NCBI GenBank assembly: GCA_041570195.1
Contig: JBFFWQ010000004.1
Location: forward strand, 46,379 to 110,378
Length of the DNA stretch: 64,000 bases
Source of the DNA: UBA11865 sp041570195
GTDB taxonomy: Bacteria > Chloroflexota > Anaerolineae > Promineifilales > Promineifilaceae
Direction: 5' to 3'
Below, one piece after another: positions 25,911-34,091 of this stretch. Both the position numbers and the translations under genes were made by a program. The stretch's first letter is position 1, and the number at the start of each line of letters is the position of its first letter. Under the pieces are notes generated by a model. It worked only from the letters and a program-made list of their open reading frames with translations, was not told the origin of the DNA and ran no database searches.

Positions 25911-28343
25911 TTAGGTTCCGGCCTCGAATTTGGCTATCGTCACGCCAGCGCCGCCTTCGCCATCACGCCCTTCCTCGTAGGACGTGACATGGCTGTTCTG
26001 TTTGAGAGATTCGCGCACAGCCTGACGAAGTCTTCCGGTACCCTTGCCGTGAATAATGCGTACCCAGGGCAAGTTGGCTAGGAATGCCGCATCCAGGTAC
26101 TGGTCCAGGATTTGCAGACTCTCATCAACACGTTTGCCTCGCAGATCAAGTTCCATGCCTGGCGATGCTGCTGCTGGTCGCCCAACTGGAGGCGACGCAT
26201 CATTCTCTTCTTCGCGTTCCTTGAACTCCAATTCTTCGAGGCGGGCCCGCATATGAAGCCGGCCGACGGCTACAACCGCTTCTTGCTTGTCCAGGCTGAC
26301 GATTTTGCCCTTCGCCCCAAGCGGGATGACCATGACCGTATCGCCTTCCTCGAATTCGCCCTTGCGAACGCGCTTTTTTTTGCTCTTATCGGCTGTCGGC
26401 AACGCGGTAGATTGCTTTTCGCTCTCGATCTCCTGCTCAATCTCCTCAGTGCGTTTCTGAAGTTTCTTGAGCCGGTTCAAAGACTCAGCATCGCGCAGCT
26501 TGCGGCGCACCTGACGGATTTCTCGTCTGATCTGCGCTAATTCTTCCGCGCTTTCTTGGCGCGCCAGTTCCAGGATTCTGCGCCGCTCAGCTTCAATCGA
26601 CTCGAGCTGGCTCCGCAGCTGATCTCGCTCCGCCTCCGCCTGACGCAGCGCCAAACGGGTGCCTGCCTCTTGAGCCGCGATCTTCTCGCGCATCTGGTAT
26701 ATGGTGTCCAACAGGCTTTCCGTCTCAGTGCTGCTTGAACCGATCAGGCGTAGGCCTTCGTCAAGGATGGAAACGTCAAGTCCAAGCCGCCGGGCGATGG
26801 CGAAGGCGTTTGAACGTCCAGGAACGCCGATACTCATCTCAAAGGTGGGCATCAGCGTGTCTACGTCAAAGAGCAGTGATGCGTTAGTTGCCCCAGGCGT
26901 CTGGCTGGCGTATAGCTTCAGTTCGGGGAAGTGCGTGGCAACAAAAGTCGTCGCGCCAATGTCGTACAAATAGCTGACTATTGACTGGGCCAGGGCGGCA
27001 CCTTCAGCCGGATCCGTGCCCGAGCCCAGTTCATCCAGCAAGACCAGCGACCTGTCGTCGACCATGCTCAGGACGCGCACGATATTGGTCAAGTGACCAG
27101 AAAACGTGGATAGATTCTGCTCTATAGATTGCTCGTCGCCTATATCGGAGAAAACATCGTGGAAAACGGTGAGCCGGGCTTCGATAGCTGGCAAATGTAG
27201 GCCGGATTGGGCCATGAGCGACATGAGGCCGGCTGTCTTCAGGCTAACGGTCTTGCCCCCCGTGTTGGGGCCAGTGATCAGTACGATGAAAGTCTCTTCA
27301 TCTAGCGTCAGGTCAGTCGCGACGACCGAATCTGGATCCAGCAGCGGGTGGCGAGCTCCGCGAATCCAGAACGTGCAACCTGGATGGCGGCTGGTTGGCG
27401 CTTTCCTTTTATCTTGCACGTTGGCGTGTTTTGGCGGCCGGATAGGTTCCGGTTCACGCCAGGGGACGAAATCTGGCTGCACAGCCCTGACCACGGCAGC
27501 ATATCGAGCGCGGGCAAAGATGAGATCCAATTCAGCCAACCGCTCGACTACGCGCTTGATGGCATCGCCCATCTCGGCCACGTGGGCGGAAAGTTCAGAC
27601 AAGACCTTCTGTATCTCGTCCTGCTCGGCGATCTTCAACCCCCGATACTCATTGTTGAGGTCGACGGTATTGAGGGGCTCAACCCACAGCGTCGCGCCGC
27701 TGTTGCTTTGATCGTGCACGATGCCCCGAATACGTCCCTTGTGGTTGGCCATAAGCGGCACCACATAGCGCCCGCCGCGCGTCGTGATCGTTGGTTCCTG
27801 CAGGTACTGGTTTTGGCTGCTGCCAATGAGCGACTGTAGCTTGTCGTGGATCCGGTCGTGAACGATGCGAAGCTGCCGGCGGACGTGAGCCAACTGCGTG
27901 CTCGCGCTATCCAGGACCTCGCCTCGCTCGTCGAGCGTGCTGCTGATAGCTGAGATTAGCCCGGGGCATTCTTCTATCAATACGGCGATCTCAAACAGAT
28001 GAGGGGATTCTTCTTCCAGTTTGACTAATTTGCGCCGTATGTCGCGGCCGGCGGCGACGGTCGACCGGATTTCCAGAAGATCCTCCGGCGGGAGGACAAA
28101 ACCTCGCTGCGCGTTATCGGCCGGCCGGCGGACGTCGCGGGCGCCGCCAATGGTGATATCGGTTCGTGCATCGAACAGCATCAGCGCTTCGCCAGTTTCG
28201 GCTTGCCAACGCCGGGCCTGATCCAGATCGGCCGTCGGCTTCAATTGCAGCGCCAGAGCATGACCTGCGCTGAAGCTGGTGTAGCCGGCGAGCCGGTCTA
28301 GTACTTTGTCGAATTCTAGCGTCTTACGTGATTTGTCGTCCAT
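25911..28343 (-). CDS. mutS2: MutS2 with C-terminal Smr endonuclease domain
   Basis: 810 aa. A MutS core and ATPase domain with Walker A GPNTGGKTVSLK, the STFSGH loop and Walker B LVLLDELGSGTDPAEGAAL. A long coiled coil (about 520-620) and a KOW-like segment (EGDTVMVIPLGAKGKIVSL) follow. The Smr domain ends the protein, with LDLRGKRVDES and IIHGKGTGRLRQAV. MutS2 acts in suppression of recombination or in rescue of collided ribosomes, depending on the organism. The ATG at 28343 matches the usual family start (…TLEFDKVLDRLAGY); an upstream start at 28418 is less likely. Confidence 0.96.
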   Translation of the reverse strand: MDDKSRKTLEFDKVLDRLAGYTSFSAGHALALQLKPTADLDQARRWQAETGEALMLFDARTDITIGGARDVRRPADNAQRGFVLPPEDLLEIRSTVAAGRDIRRKLVKLEEESPHLFEIAVLIEECPGLISAISSTLDERGEVLDSASTQLAHVRRQLRIVHDRIHDKLQSLIGSSQNQYLQEPTITTRGGRYVVPLMANHKGRIRGIVHDQSNSGATLWVEPLNTVDLNNEYRGLKIAEQDEIQKVLSELSAHVAEMGDAIKRVVERLAELDLIFARARYAAVVRAVQPDFVPWREPEPIRPPKHANVQDKRKAPTSRHPGCTFWIRGARHPLLDPDSVVATDLTLDEETFIVLITGPNTGGKTVSLKTAGLMSLMAQSGLHLPAIEARLTVFHDVFSDIGDEQSIEQNLSTFSGHLTNIVRVLSMVDDRSLVLLDELGSGTDPAEGAALAQSIVSYLYDIGATTFVATHFPELKLYASQTPGATNASLLFDVDTLMPTFEMSIGVPGRSNAFAIARRLGLDVSILDEGLRLIGSSSTETESLLDTIYQMREKIAAQEAGTRLALRQAEAERDQLRSQLESIEAERRRILELARQESAEELAQIRREIRQVRRKLRDAESLNRLKKLQKRTEEIEQEIESEKQSTALPTADKSKKKRVRKGEFEEGDTVMVIPLGAKGKIVSLDKQEAVVAVGRLHMRARLEELEFKEREEENDASPPVGRPAAASPGMELDLRGKRVDESLQILDQYLDAAFLANLPWVRIIHGKGTGRLRQAVRESLKQNSHVTSYEEGRDGEGGAGVTIAKFEAGT

Positions 28344-28711
28344 GATTGCCGTTCGATGACGCGCCGACCACTCAGAAAGCCACTCGCTAACGATTGTATA
28401 GGCGAAACCAACGGGCAAGTATAACGGATTTCGATCGGCCCGGCAGTGAAATACTTTGCACTTGTCGACCCAGGATGTTTGAAATAGTGACCGTGTGACC
28501 CTGTTTTTGCCTCAAAGGAGAATGTGCGATTCTCCACCGGAAGCCAGATTCGGGGTGTGGGCCGTTGAACTGCTGGGCGTCACCAAGGCGCTTGGCGAGA
28601 TCGTTGCTGTTGAAATAGCTCACCTGCGATCCGAGATGGCGAGTTTTTTCGCCTTTAGGGCAGCCGGGGCATTTTCCCTTTAGCAGGGGCTTAGCTTCCG
28701 GCCGGCCACGT
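28344..28711. other. intergenic region, nothing clear
   Basis: This gap between mutS2 and the Wzt-like gene shows no convincing gene. One 62-codon plus-strand frame has no ribosome site and an unlikely composition. A small 5-bp hairpin with a T-rich loop occurs near 28637-28652. Confidence 0.5.
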
Positions 28712-28740
28712 TTGGTTGCTATTCCCTTTTTAGCTAAAAT
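28712..28740 (+). promoter_or_regulatory. promoter of the Wzt-like gene, leaderless geometry
   Basis: TTGGTT, 17-nt spacer and TAAAAT, with the -10 box eight bases before the ATG at 28749 and no Shine-Dalgarno sequence. Confidence 0.55.
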
Positions 28741-28748
28741 GACGATTA

Positions 28749-30065
28749 ATGAAGACTACAACTGCTGAGACATCCATCCTGTTCTCAGACGTCAACAAGC
28801 GTTTCAAGTACAGTACCGATGACGCCGAGTCAGTATTGGACGTGATAATTTCTGGTGTCCGGCGGAAATCTCATCGTCAGGAACAGGTATTATGGGCAGT
28901 CCGCGACGTCAGTTTCTCGGTGTCGGCCGGAGAGTCAATCGCCCTCGTCGGCCGCAACGGCAGCGGCAAGAGCACCATTCTGAAGCTTGCATCAGGCATC
29001 ATCAGGCCCTCTTCGGGTCGAGTTGAGGTGAGGGGGCGCTTGAGCGCAATGCTTGAGCTTGGCGCTGGATTTCACCCCGATCTTACCGGTCAAGAGAATA
29101 TCCGGCTCAATGCCTCAATTCTTGGTCTGACCAATGCGGAGATCGATGAGATATATGACGAGATCGTTGAATTCTCCGAATTGGATGAGTTCATCAACAT
29201 GCCGGTCAAACACTATTCCTCCGGCATGTACATGCGTTTGGGATTCAGCGTTGCCGTGCACATATCTCCAGATGTGTTGTTGATTGACGAGATCTTGGCT
29301 GTGGGCGATCAGTCATTCCAGGACAAGTGCGTCGAACGACTGCACGACTTAAAGGTGTTGGGGACGACCGTCGTTTTCGTCAGTCACAATCCGTTGACGG
29401 TCCTTTCGCTTTGCGAACGGGCGCTATGGATCGAGGACGGCCAGGTCTTAGCCGATGGGCCTAGTTCAGAAGTCGTCGGCGACTATATGGTGAGTCAAGG
29501 GGTAGAGAAAGCTCCTGCCGCGCCGCCGGCCGCGCCTATGGGCCCTATCACGGGTGACATCGAACTGGTGGGCCTGCGATTATTGAACATCGCTGGTCAG
29601 GAGCAGGATGTCTACAGGATGGGTGAAGGTTTCACCATTGAGCTAGATTATCTGGCCCATCGACCGGTATCGAATGCCCAGTTCGACCTGTCATTTCAAC
29701 ACGAAGATGGCGCCTTTGTCGGCGGACCTGGCGGTGGCCTGACCGACTCTCAGGAGGCTGTCGACAAGGGTCCAGGCACCGTTCGCTGTCGCATTGATAG
29801 CCTGCCGCTGCTGCCGGCTGCCTATCGCATCAACGCATCTGTCTTCGACAGTGACGGCCAGACGGTCCACGATCAGCGGGAGGAGTTATTTACGTTTCGA
29901 GTCATCGCCGAAGCGGGCGATGGACAGGGTGGGTTCGTCCAAATACCGGCCACCTGGGAAAACGTCTCGCGTCCTGACGAGGTTTTGCAAGAGGCGCCGG
30001 CAACGACCGAGGCGAGCGATGTGACATCCGGTGGCGAGGAGATATCTCCGGGATTGAGCCCTTGA
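28749..30065 (+). CDS. Wzt-type polysaccharide export ABC ATPase with C-terminal binding domain
   Basis: 438 aa. The nucleotide-binding domain covers residues about 1-245, with Walker A GRNGSGKST, signature YSSGMYMRLGFS, Walker B VLLIDEILAVGD and switch His in VSHN. It belongs to the Wzt/TagH/RfbE group. Residues about 260-400 form a beta-sandwich like the Wzt C-terminal domain that recognises the modified end of an O-polysaccharide. The last ~35 residues are low-complexity. The usual membrane partner (Wzm/TagG permease) is not next to it, so it is an orphan ATPase here; the permease may be encoded elsewhere. Confidence 0.88.
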   Translation: MKTTTAETSILFSDVNKRFKYSTDDAESVLDVIISGVRRKSHRQEQVLWAVRDVSFSVSAGESIALVGRNGSGKSTILKLASGIIRPSSGRVEVRGRLSAMLELGAGFHPDLTGQENIRLNASILGLTNAEIDEIYDEIVEFSELDEFINMPVKHYSSGMYMRLGFSVAVHISPDVLLIDEILAVGDQSFQDKCVERLHDLKVLGTTVVFVSHNPLTVLSLCERALWIEDGQVLADGPSSEVVGDYMVSQGVEKAPAAPPAAPMGPITGDIELVGLRLLNIAGQEQDVYRMGEGFTIELDYLAHRPVSNAQFDLSFQHEDGAFVGGPGGGLTDSQEAVDKGPGTVRCRIDSLPLLPAAYRINASVFDSDGQTVHDQREELFTFRVIAEAGDGQGGFVQIPATWENVSRPDEVLQEAPATTEASDVTSGGEEISPGLSP

Positions 30066-30226
30066 CTCCGCGAACCAGGGTAGGGGCCCCAGTCCTTGGC
30101 GCATTGCTGCCCAGTGTCACGATCTTCATCAAATTACTGTTGCACGACGTACGCGCCTTCGCCGGCGATGTTCTTCCGGCCGACCTCGCGGCCCCGAGTT
30201 GCCGTGCCGGTGTGACGGCTCACTGA

Positions 30227-31317
30227 TCCGATCACGTCTCCTGGGTCGATGATCTTGGCGGCTGCTGGTACGTTTATTTTGGCGGATTCGAGAACTCGGC
30301 CGGAAACGGGGCGGAGATCGCGCCGCTTATTTCGATCGAGCAAGACAAGGATGAGGCCGAATACCTGGACACCTATACGATAAATCCGAGCCTGGCGGAT
30401 CTGGCGCCGCAGATAGAGAACAACCCAGGTTCGCTCTGGATTATCGGCAACGAGGTGGATCGAGGCCCGAATCCGGAGGATCCAGTAGACAAAGGACAAG
30501 GTGATACATTTCCCGACGTATACGCCAGGGCCTACCACGAAGTTTATCAATTCATTAAAGGGGTCGATCCGACGGCCCAGGTGGCCAACTCGGGGCTGGT
30601 CCAGTTAACTCCCGGACGATTGCAGTATCTCGATTTGATGTGCCAGGCGTACGAGGAGCAGTTTGGCGGCCCAGTGGCTGTCGACGCCTGGAACATGCAC
30701 TTGTATATCCTGCCAAAGGCGGGAATGGACGGCGTGCCTAACGGGATCGCCAATGTCGCCCTGGGTACGGATCTGCCTTGGCCAAGAGAGGCCCAGGCGC
30801 ACATTGGTCGCACTGCGCCCTGGATGACATTTACTGTTATGCCGAACATGACAGTCATGCCGTATTCGATCAGCAAGTGCGGGCCATGCGCCAATGGATG
30901 CGTGACCATGGCCAACAGGACAAACCTCTGATCCTGTCCGAATTTTTCCTGCTCTATCGATACCGGTGGGATGATGGCACCTGCTTTCAGGACGAGCGTG
31001 GCAACTGCTTCGATCCCCAGCGGGTGAAGGATTTTCTGAACCGGACGACTGCCTACCTGGAAAGCGAAACAAGTCGATCGATAGGTAACCCACTGGACGG
31101 CTACCGCCTGGTGCAGCAGTGGGCCTGGTAAAGCGTCAACAATGAGGGAAGCGTCGGCGACATAAGCGACCTGGTACATCGCGATCAACCATCAGGGCAA
31201 TTGGACTACTTGACGACGATTGGCAGCCGGTATCGCACGCCAGCGACGATGCCGTTTTTCCAATCGAAGGGTTCACTTAAGGTGCATTGCCTTGAACTGG
31301 GCGATAATCGCTGGTGA
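30227..31317 (+). pseudogene. decayed secreted glycoside-hydrolase-like protein
   Basis: A glycosidase-like TIM-barrel sequence (WVDDLGGCWYVYFGGF, SLWIIGNEVDRGP, VDAWNMHLYIL, KPLILSEFF, LVQQWAW) is readable only in pieces. The frame is closed upstream by TGA at 30224-30226. One base appears to be lost near 30772-30773, because adding a C restores a DPALAKR reading into the next frame. TAA at 31129-31131 follows QQWAW, and the same frame continues readable (NNEGSVGDISDLV) to 31317. Conserved acids (NE and SE) remain. The closest intact relatives I know are secreted Chloroflexota proteins of similar layout. The true 5' edge is not determined. Confidence 0.75.
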
Positions 31318-31500
31318 GCACATTATAGCCAGGTCCAGTTGTCATTGTCATGTCAGTTGCGTGAAATGGTCACGAGATGTGACAATTGTAACTAGTGAAG
31401 CGGCGGCCGAAGCGCCAGTATCATCAGGCGTTTTGCGAAGAGTGCCAGGGGCAGTTGACAGTTTTGAGTGACAAACGGCCGATTCAATGGAGGAGGTGTC

Positions 31501-31683
31501 ATGGACGGGTCAAGGGCCAAAGAAGAGCAACAGAGAGCCAAGTGCCGATTCTGTGGTAAAGAAGTGGCTGTAATAGATGGCCTGTTAATGGCTCACTATC
31601 ATCCAACCAAGACTTATAGACGTTTCAATCGAGGTCCTGCATTGCGCATGCAGTGCGATGGCAGCAATCGGCCGCCTGAGTGA
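31501..31683 (+). CDS. 60-aa zinc-ribbon-like protein
   Basis: The ATG follows an excellent ribosome site (GGAGGAGGTG, about two to eight bases away). The peptide has C15-x2-C18 (CRFCGK), His32-x-His34 and Cys52, a possible single zinc site. It is highly charged with no membrane segment. I do not recognise a named family. The ribosome site is the main reason for calling it. Confidence 0.6.
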   Translation: MDGSRAKEEQQRAKCRFCGKEVAVIDGLLMAHYHPTKTYRRFNRGPALRMQCDGSNRPPE

Positions 31684-31752
31684 ATAGGCTTAAGGGATGA
31701 TACCAAAATACTCTTCTTGAGCTGCGGCACCGCATAGCCGTCTGCGCAAGGG

Positions 31753-32283
31753 CTACTTCTCGAAATCCTTTTCGCCAGCCTGGATCGGCACCTTCAGCCA
31801 ATTCTCGCGCGGGGGTAGGGGGCAACTGTATGCCAAACTATAAGCACAGTACGGATTGTAGGCATAATTGAAGTCGATTTCGAAGCGATCGGCCCCGATT
31901 TGCCTGAAGCCCGGCCGGTGATCGTCCATGTAACGGCCGGCGCCGTACGTCTCTTTGCCATTGCTGGCGTCCTTGAAGGGCATGAAGAATTCCTGGCCCA
32001 GCGGATTGCTGTAGATGGTCATGGACGCTTTTTCGCCGTCTACCTCAAAGGTGAACGTTCCCCAGCGGCGATAATCCTGGCTATCGCCCGTGCTGGTCTG
32101 CATCGTGACGATAGGTTCGTCTTCCGGAAAACGTTCAACGTCCACCTCGAAGACCAGTTCCTCATTGTATTCGTAGTAACTTAGACCCTCAAAACTGTCC
32201 CGTTGCTCGTGTTCGAGCGGCGACTGGGGGTGAAATTTCATGAAATGATCGATTTCGTGTCTTAGATCGGTCAGTTGGCTCAC
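31753..32283 (-). CDS. DUF1684 family protein
   Basis: 176 aa. The C-terminal signature YGAGRYMDDH, followed by FNYAYNPYCAYS and CPLPPRENWL, is diagnostic of DUF1684. The upstream part is a beta-rich domain (YEYNEELVFEVDVERF). There is no signal peptide. The biochemical function of the family is not known to me. The start has no strong ribosome site within view. Confidence 0.85.
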   Translation of the reverse strand: MSQLTDLRHEIDHFMKFHPQSPLEHEQRDSFEGLSYYEYNEELVFEVDVERFPEDEPIVTMQTSTGDSQDYRRWGTFTFEVDGEKASMTIYSNPLGQEFFMPFKDASNGKETYGAGRYMDDHRPGFRQIGADRFEIDFNYAYNPYCAYSLAYSCPLPPRENWLKVPIQAGEKDFEK

Positions 32284-32320
32284 AATGACTTCCTTATCTA
32301 GGTGATGTGTTTTACACGCG

Positions 32321-33007
32321 TCAAGAATTCAATTCGTGGTCGATGACGGCAGCCATGGCCTCAAACGAAAAACTAACCTGTTGGCCATTGATGAAGAACG
32401 TTGGCGTTCCAGCGGCGCCGGCCGAAAAGGCCGCCTGGCGGTCATGATTCACGTACTCTCGATATTGGTTACTATCATAACACGCGTCGAATTTGGCGAC
32501 ATCGACCCCGACGGCCGCGGCGTAACTGCGCAAATCCTGATCAGACAGTGCGCCCTGAGGCGTTTGCTCATAAATGAAATCATGGAACTCCCAGAATCGG
32601 CCTTGCTCGGCCGCGCATTGAGAGGCATCGGCCGCGTCCGGCGACCGGGCCGTTATGACGGGAAAATGGCGGAAAGTGAAGCTGATCTGCTCGCCGAATT
32701 CATTCTGCGGCGCCCTCTTGATGGCTGAGTTATGCCAGGCACGGCAAGAAGGACAGCTAAAATCGCCGAACTCGACGATGCTGACCGGTGCATCGGCCGG
32801 ACCGTCGACGTTAGCTGCCATTATCTCTTCGGGTACCTCTACGGCTGGCGCGGTACTGGTCCGGTAGAATCCGACCACAGCCAATACGACCACCGCTAAA
32901 ACCACGATCCCGCCGGTACGCAGCAAACGGATCCGGTTGGCTCGCTGTTGCTGTGCTTGCTGCTCTCGCCGGCTTATTCTCTTGCTGCCCGTGCCTTTTT
33001 CGGCCAT
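32321..33007 (-). CDS. DsbA-like membrane-anchored thiol-disulfide oxidoreductase
   Basis: 228 aa. A basic N-terminus, one membrane helix (about residues 26-45), then an exported thioredoxin-fold domain of the DsbA/BdbD (DSBA_2/Thioredoxin_4) type. The redox motif is FGDFSCPSCRAWH (CPSC) and the cis-Pro loop is AGTPTFFING. It should form or isomerise disulfides outside the membrane. The ATG at 33007 is preferred over an upstream start at 33055 because it gives the usual short basic leader and has GAGGA upstream. Confidence 0.9.
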   Translation of the reverse strand: MAEKGTGSKRISRREQQAQQQRANRIRLLRTGGIVVLAVVVLAVVGFYRTSTAPAVEVPEEIMAANVDGPADAPVSIVEFGDFSCPSCRAWHNSAIKRAPQNEFGEQISFTFRHFPVITARSPDAADASQCAAEQGRFWEFHDFIYEQTPQGALSDQDLRSYAAAVGVDVAKFDACYDSNQYREYVNHDRQAAFSAGAAGTPTFFINGQQVSFSFEAMAAVIDHELNS

Positions 33008-33136
33008 TGTCGCTGTTATCCTCTGCTCACACCGGCTGGCCAAAAAGTGACTCAAGCTCCGGCCTTCTTTCCAGCCAGCGGGAATAGTAGCATGGGTAAA
33101 TTCGGGCGGCTGTAAGGTCGCTCACGCAGTGGGCCC

Positions 33137-33167
33137 AAAAAGAAAAAGACACCCATCAAGGATGTCT
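33137..33167 (-). terminator. intrinsic terminator of tRNA-Ser
   Basis: An 8-bp stem (AGACATCC with GGGTGTCT, one T-G pair) and five-base loop are followed on the minus strand by TTTTTCTTTTT. It begins about 11 bases after the tRNA 3' end. Confidence 0.88.
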
Positions 33168-33175
33168 CTATATAT

Positions 33176-33267
<92 letters not shown>

Positions 33268-33317
33268 ATGTAGTGAGTAAATCTGACTAGAATCATACCG
33301 GCGATGGCCAAAAAAAG

Positions 33318-33797
33318 CTATGCTGCCTGGCGCAATCGGCGAAAGAAATCGCGCATCATTTGCGCTGCTTGCGCCTCCAGGACGCCGCTATTCACTTCAA
33401 CCTGGTGATTGAAACGTGGCTCGGCCAGCACATCCAGCACCGAGCCATCGGCGCCAAAGCGGATGTCCTTCGCGCCATACACCAGTCTGGCCAGGCGGGC
33501 CTGGATCATGGCCCCAGCGCACATCGGACAGGGCTCCAGCGTACTGTACAGCGTCACGCCGATCAAACGCCAGTTGGCCAGGTATTCGGCCGCTTCTCTC
33601 AGGGCAATTAGTTCGGCATGGCCAGTCGGATCATTGGTCGACTCTTTGCTGTTAAAGCCTCGGCCGATTACCCGATCGCCCAGTACTGCTACGGCGCCGA
33701 CCGGCACCTCACCTAGAGAAGCGGCATGGGCAGCCTGTTCCAAGGCCAGCGCCATCCAAAACTCGTCCGTTTGATTAGTAACGTGCGATTCGCTCAC
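33318..33797 (-). CDS. tadA: tRNA(adenosine-34) deaminase
   Basis: 159 aa. A cytidine/adenosine deaminase fold with zinc-binding and catalytic HAE (TGHAELIALREAA) and PCPMCAGAM, and the TadA signature VYGAKDIRFGADGSV. It converts A34 to inosine in tRNA-Arg(ACG). The GTG at 33797 was chosen because it gives a family-like N-terminus (…TNQTDEFWMALALEQA) and lies nine bases after a TATAAT box. The frame stays open further upstream without supporting features. Confidence 0.93.
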   Translation of the reverse strand: MSESHVTNQTDEFWMALALEQAAHAASLGEVPVGAVAVLGDRVIGRGFNSKESTNDPTGHAELIALREAAEYLANWRLIGVTLYSTLEPCPMCAGAMIQARLARLVYGAKDIRFGADGSVLDVLAEPRFNHQVEVNSGVLEAQAAQMMRDFFRRLRQAA

Positions 33798-33806
33798 GAT
33801 TTGACC

Positions 33807-33836
33807 ATTATAACAAGCCCGGCGGCGCCGCGGCAA
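33807..33836 (-). promoter_or_regulatory. promoter of tadA, leaderless geometry
   Basis: Minus-strand TTGCCG, 18-nt spacer and TATAAT; the -10 box ends nine bases before the GTG at 33797. No ribosome site is present. Confidence 0.55.
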
Positions 33837-33907
33837 GCGCAGGCCTGGCCCGTCGACGGAAAATCTACCTCTGGCCGACGACTGGCAAATTGTATCCATA
33901 CGGAACC

Positions 33908-33937
33908 TTGTATAACGACATGACGTTGATATATAGT
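33908..33937 (+). promoter_or_regulatory. candidate promoter of the alpha-2-macroglobulin gene
   Basis: TTGTAT, 18-nt spacer, TATAGT on the plus strand, giving a leader of about 145 nt. The 33838-34091 interval holds no other recognisable feature. Confidence 0.45.
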
Positions 33938-34091
33938 GTAGGCGTTACCTGGTTTCAGGTGGTTGACTTTAAGATCGACGAAGGTATATCCAGAGCCTCG
34001 CCAATCGGTTTTGTTTTAGTATCTAAAGGACCTGGAGTTCCGTAATCGCATGACATAGCGAGCGGTCTTTTGCAGTGGGGGTATTCCCGAA

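Noticed and set aside
28495..28683. 62-codon plus-strand frame upstream of the Wzt-like gene
   Set aside because: There is no ribosome site or recognisable domain, and the amino-acid composition is poor.
30224..30226. In-frame TGA as a possible selenocysteine codon, given tRNA-Sec in the window
   Set aside because: It lies outside the conserved barrel, upstream of the recognisable sequence. The same gene also has a frameshift and a TAA, so decay explains it better.
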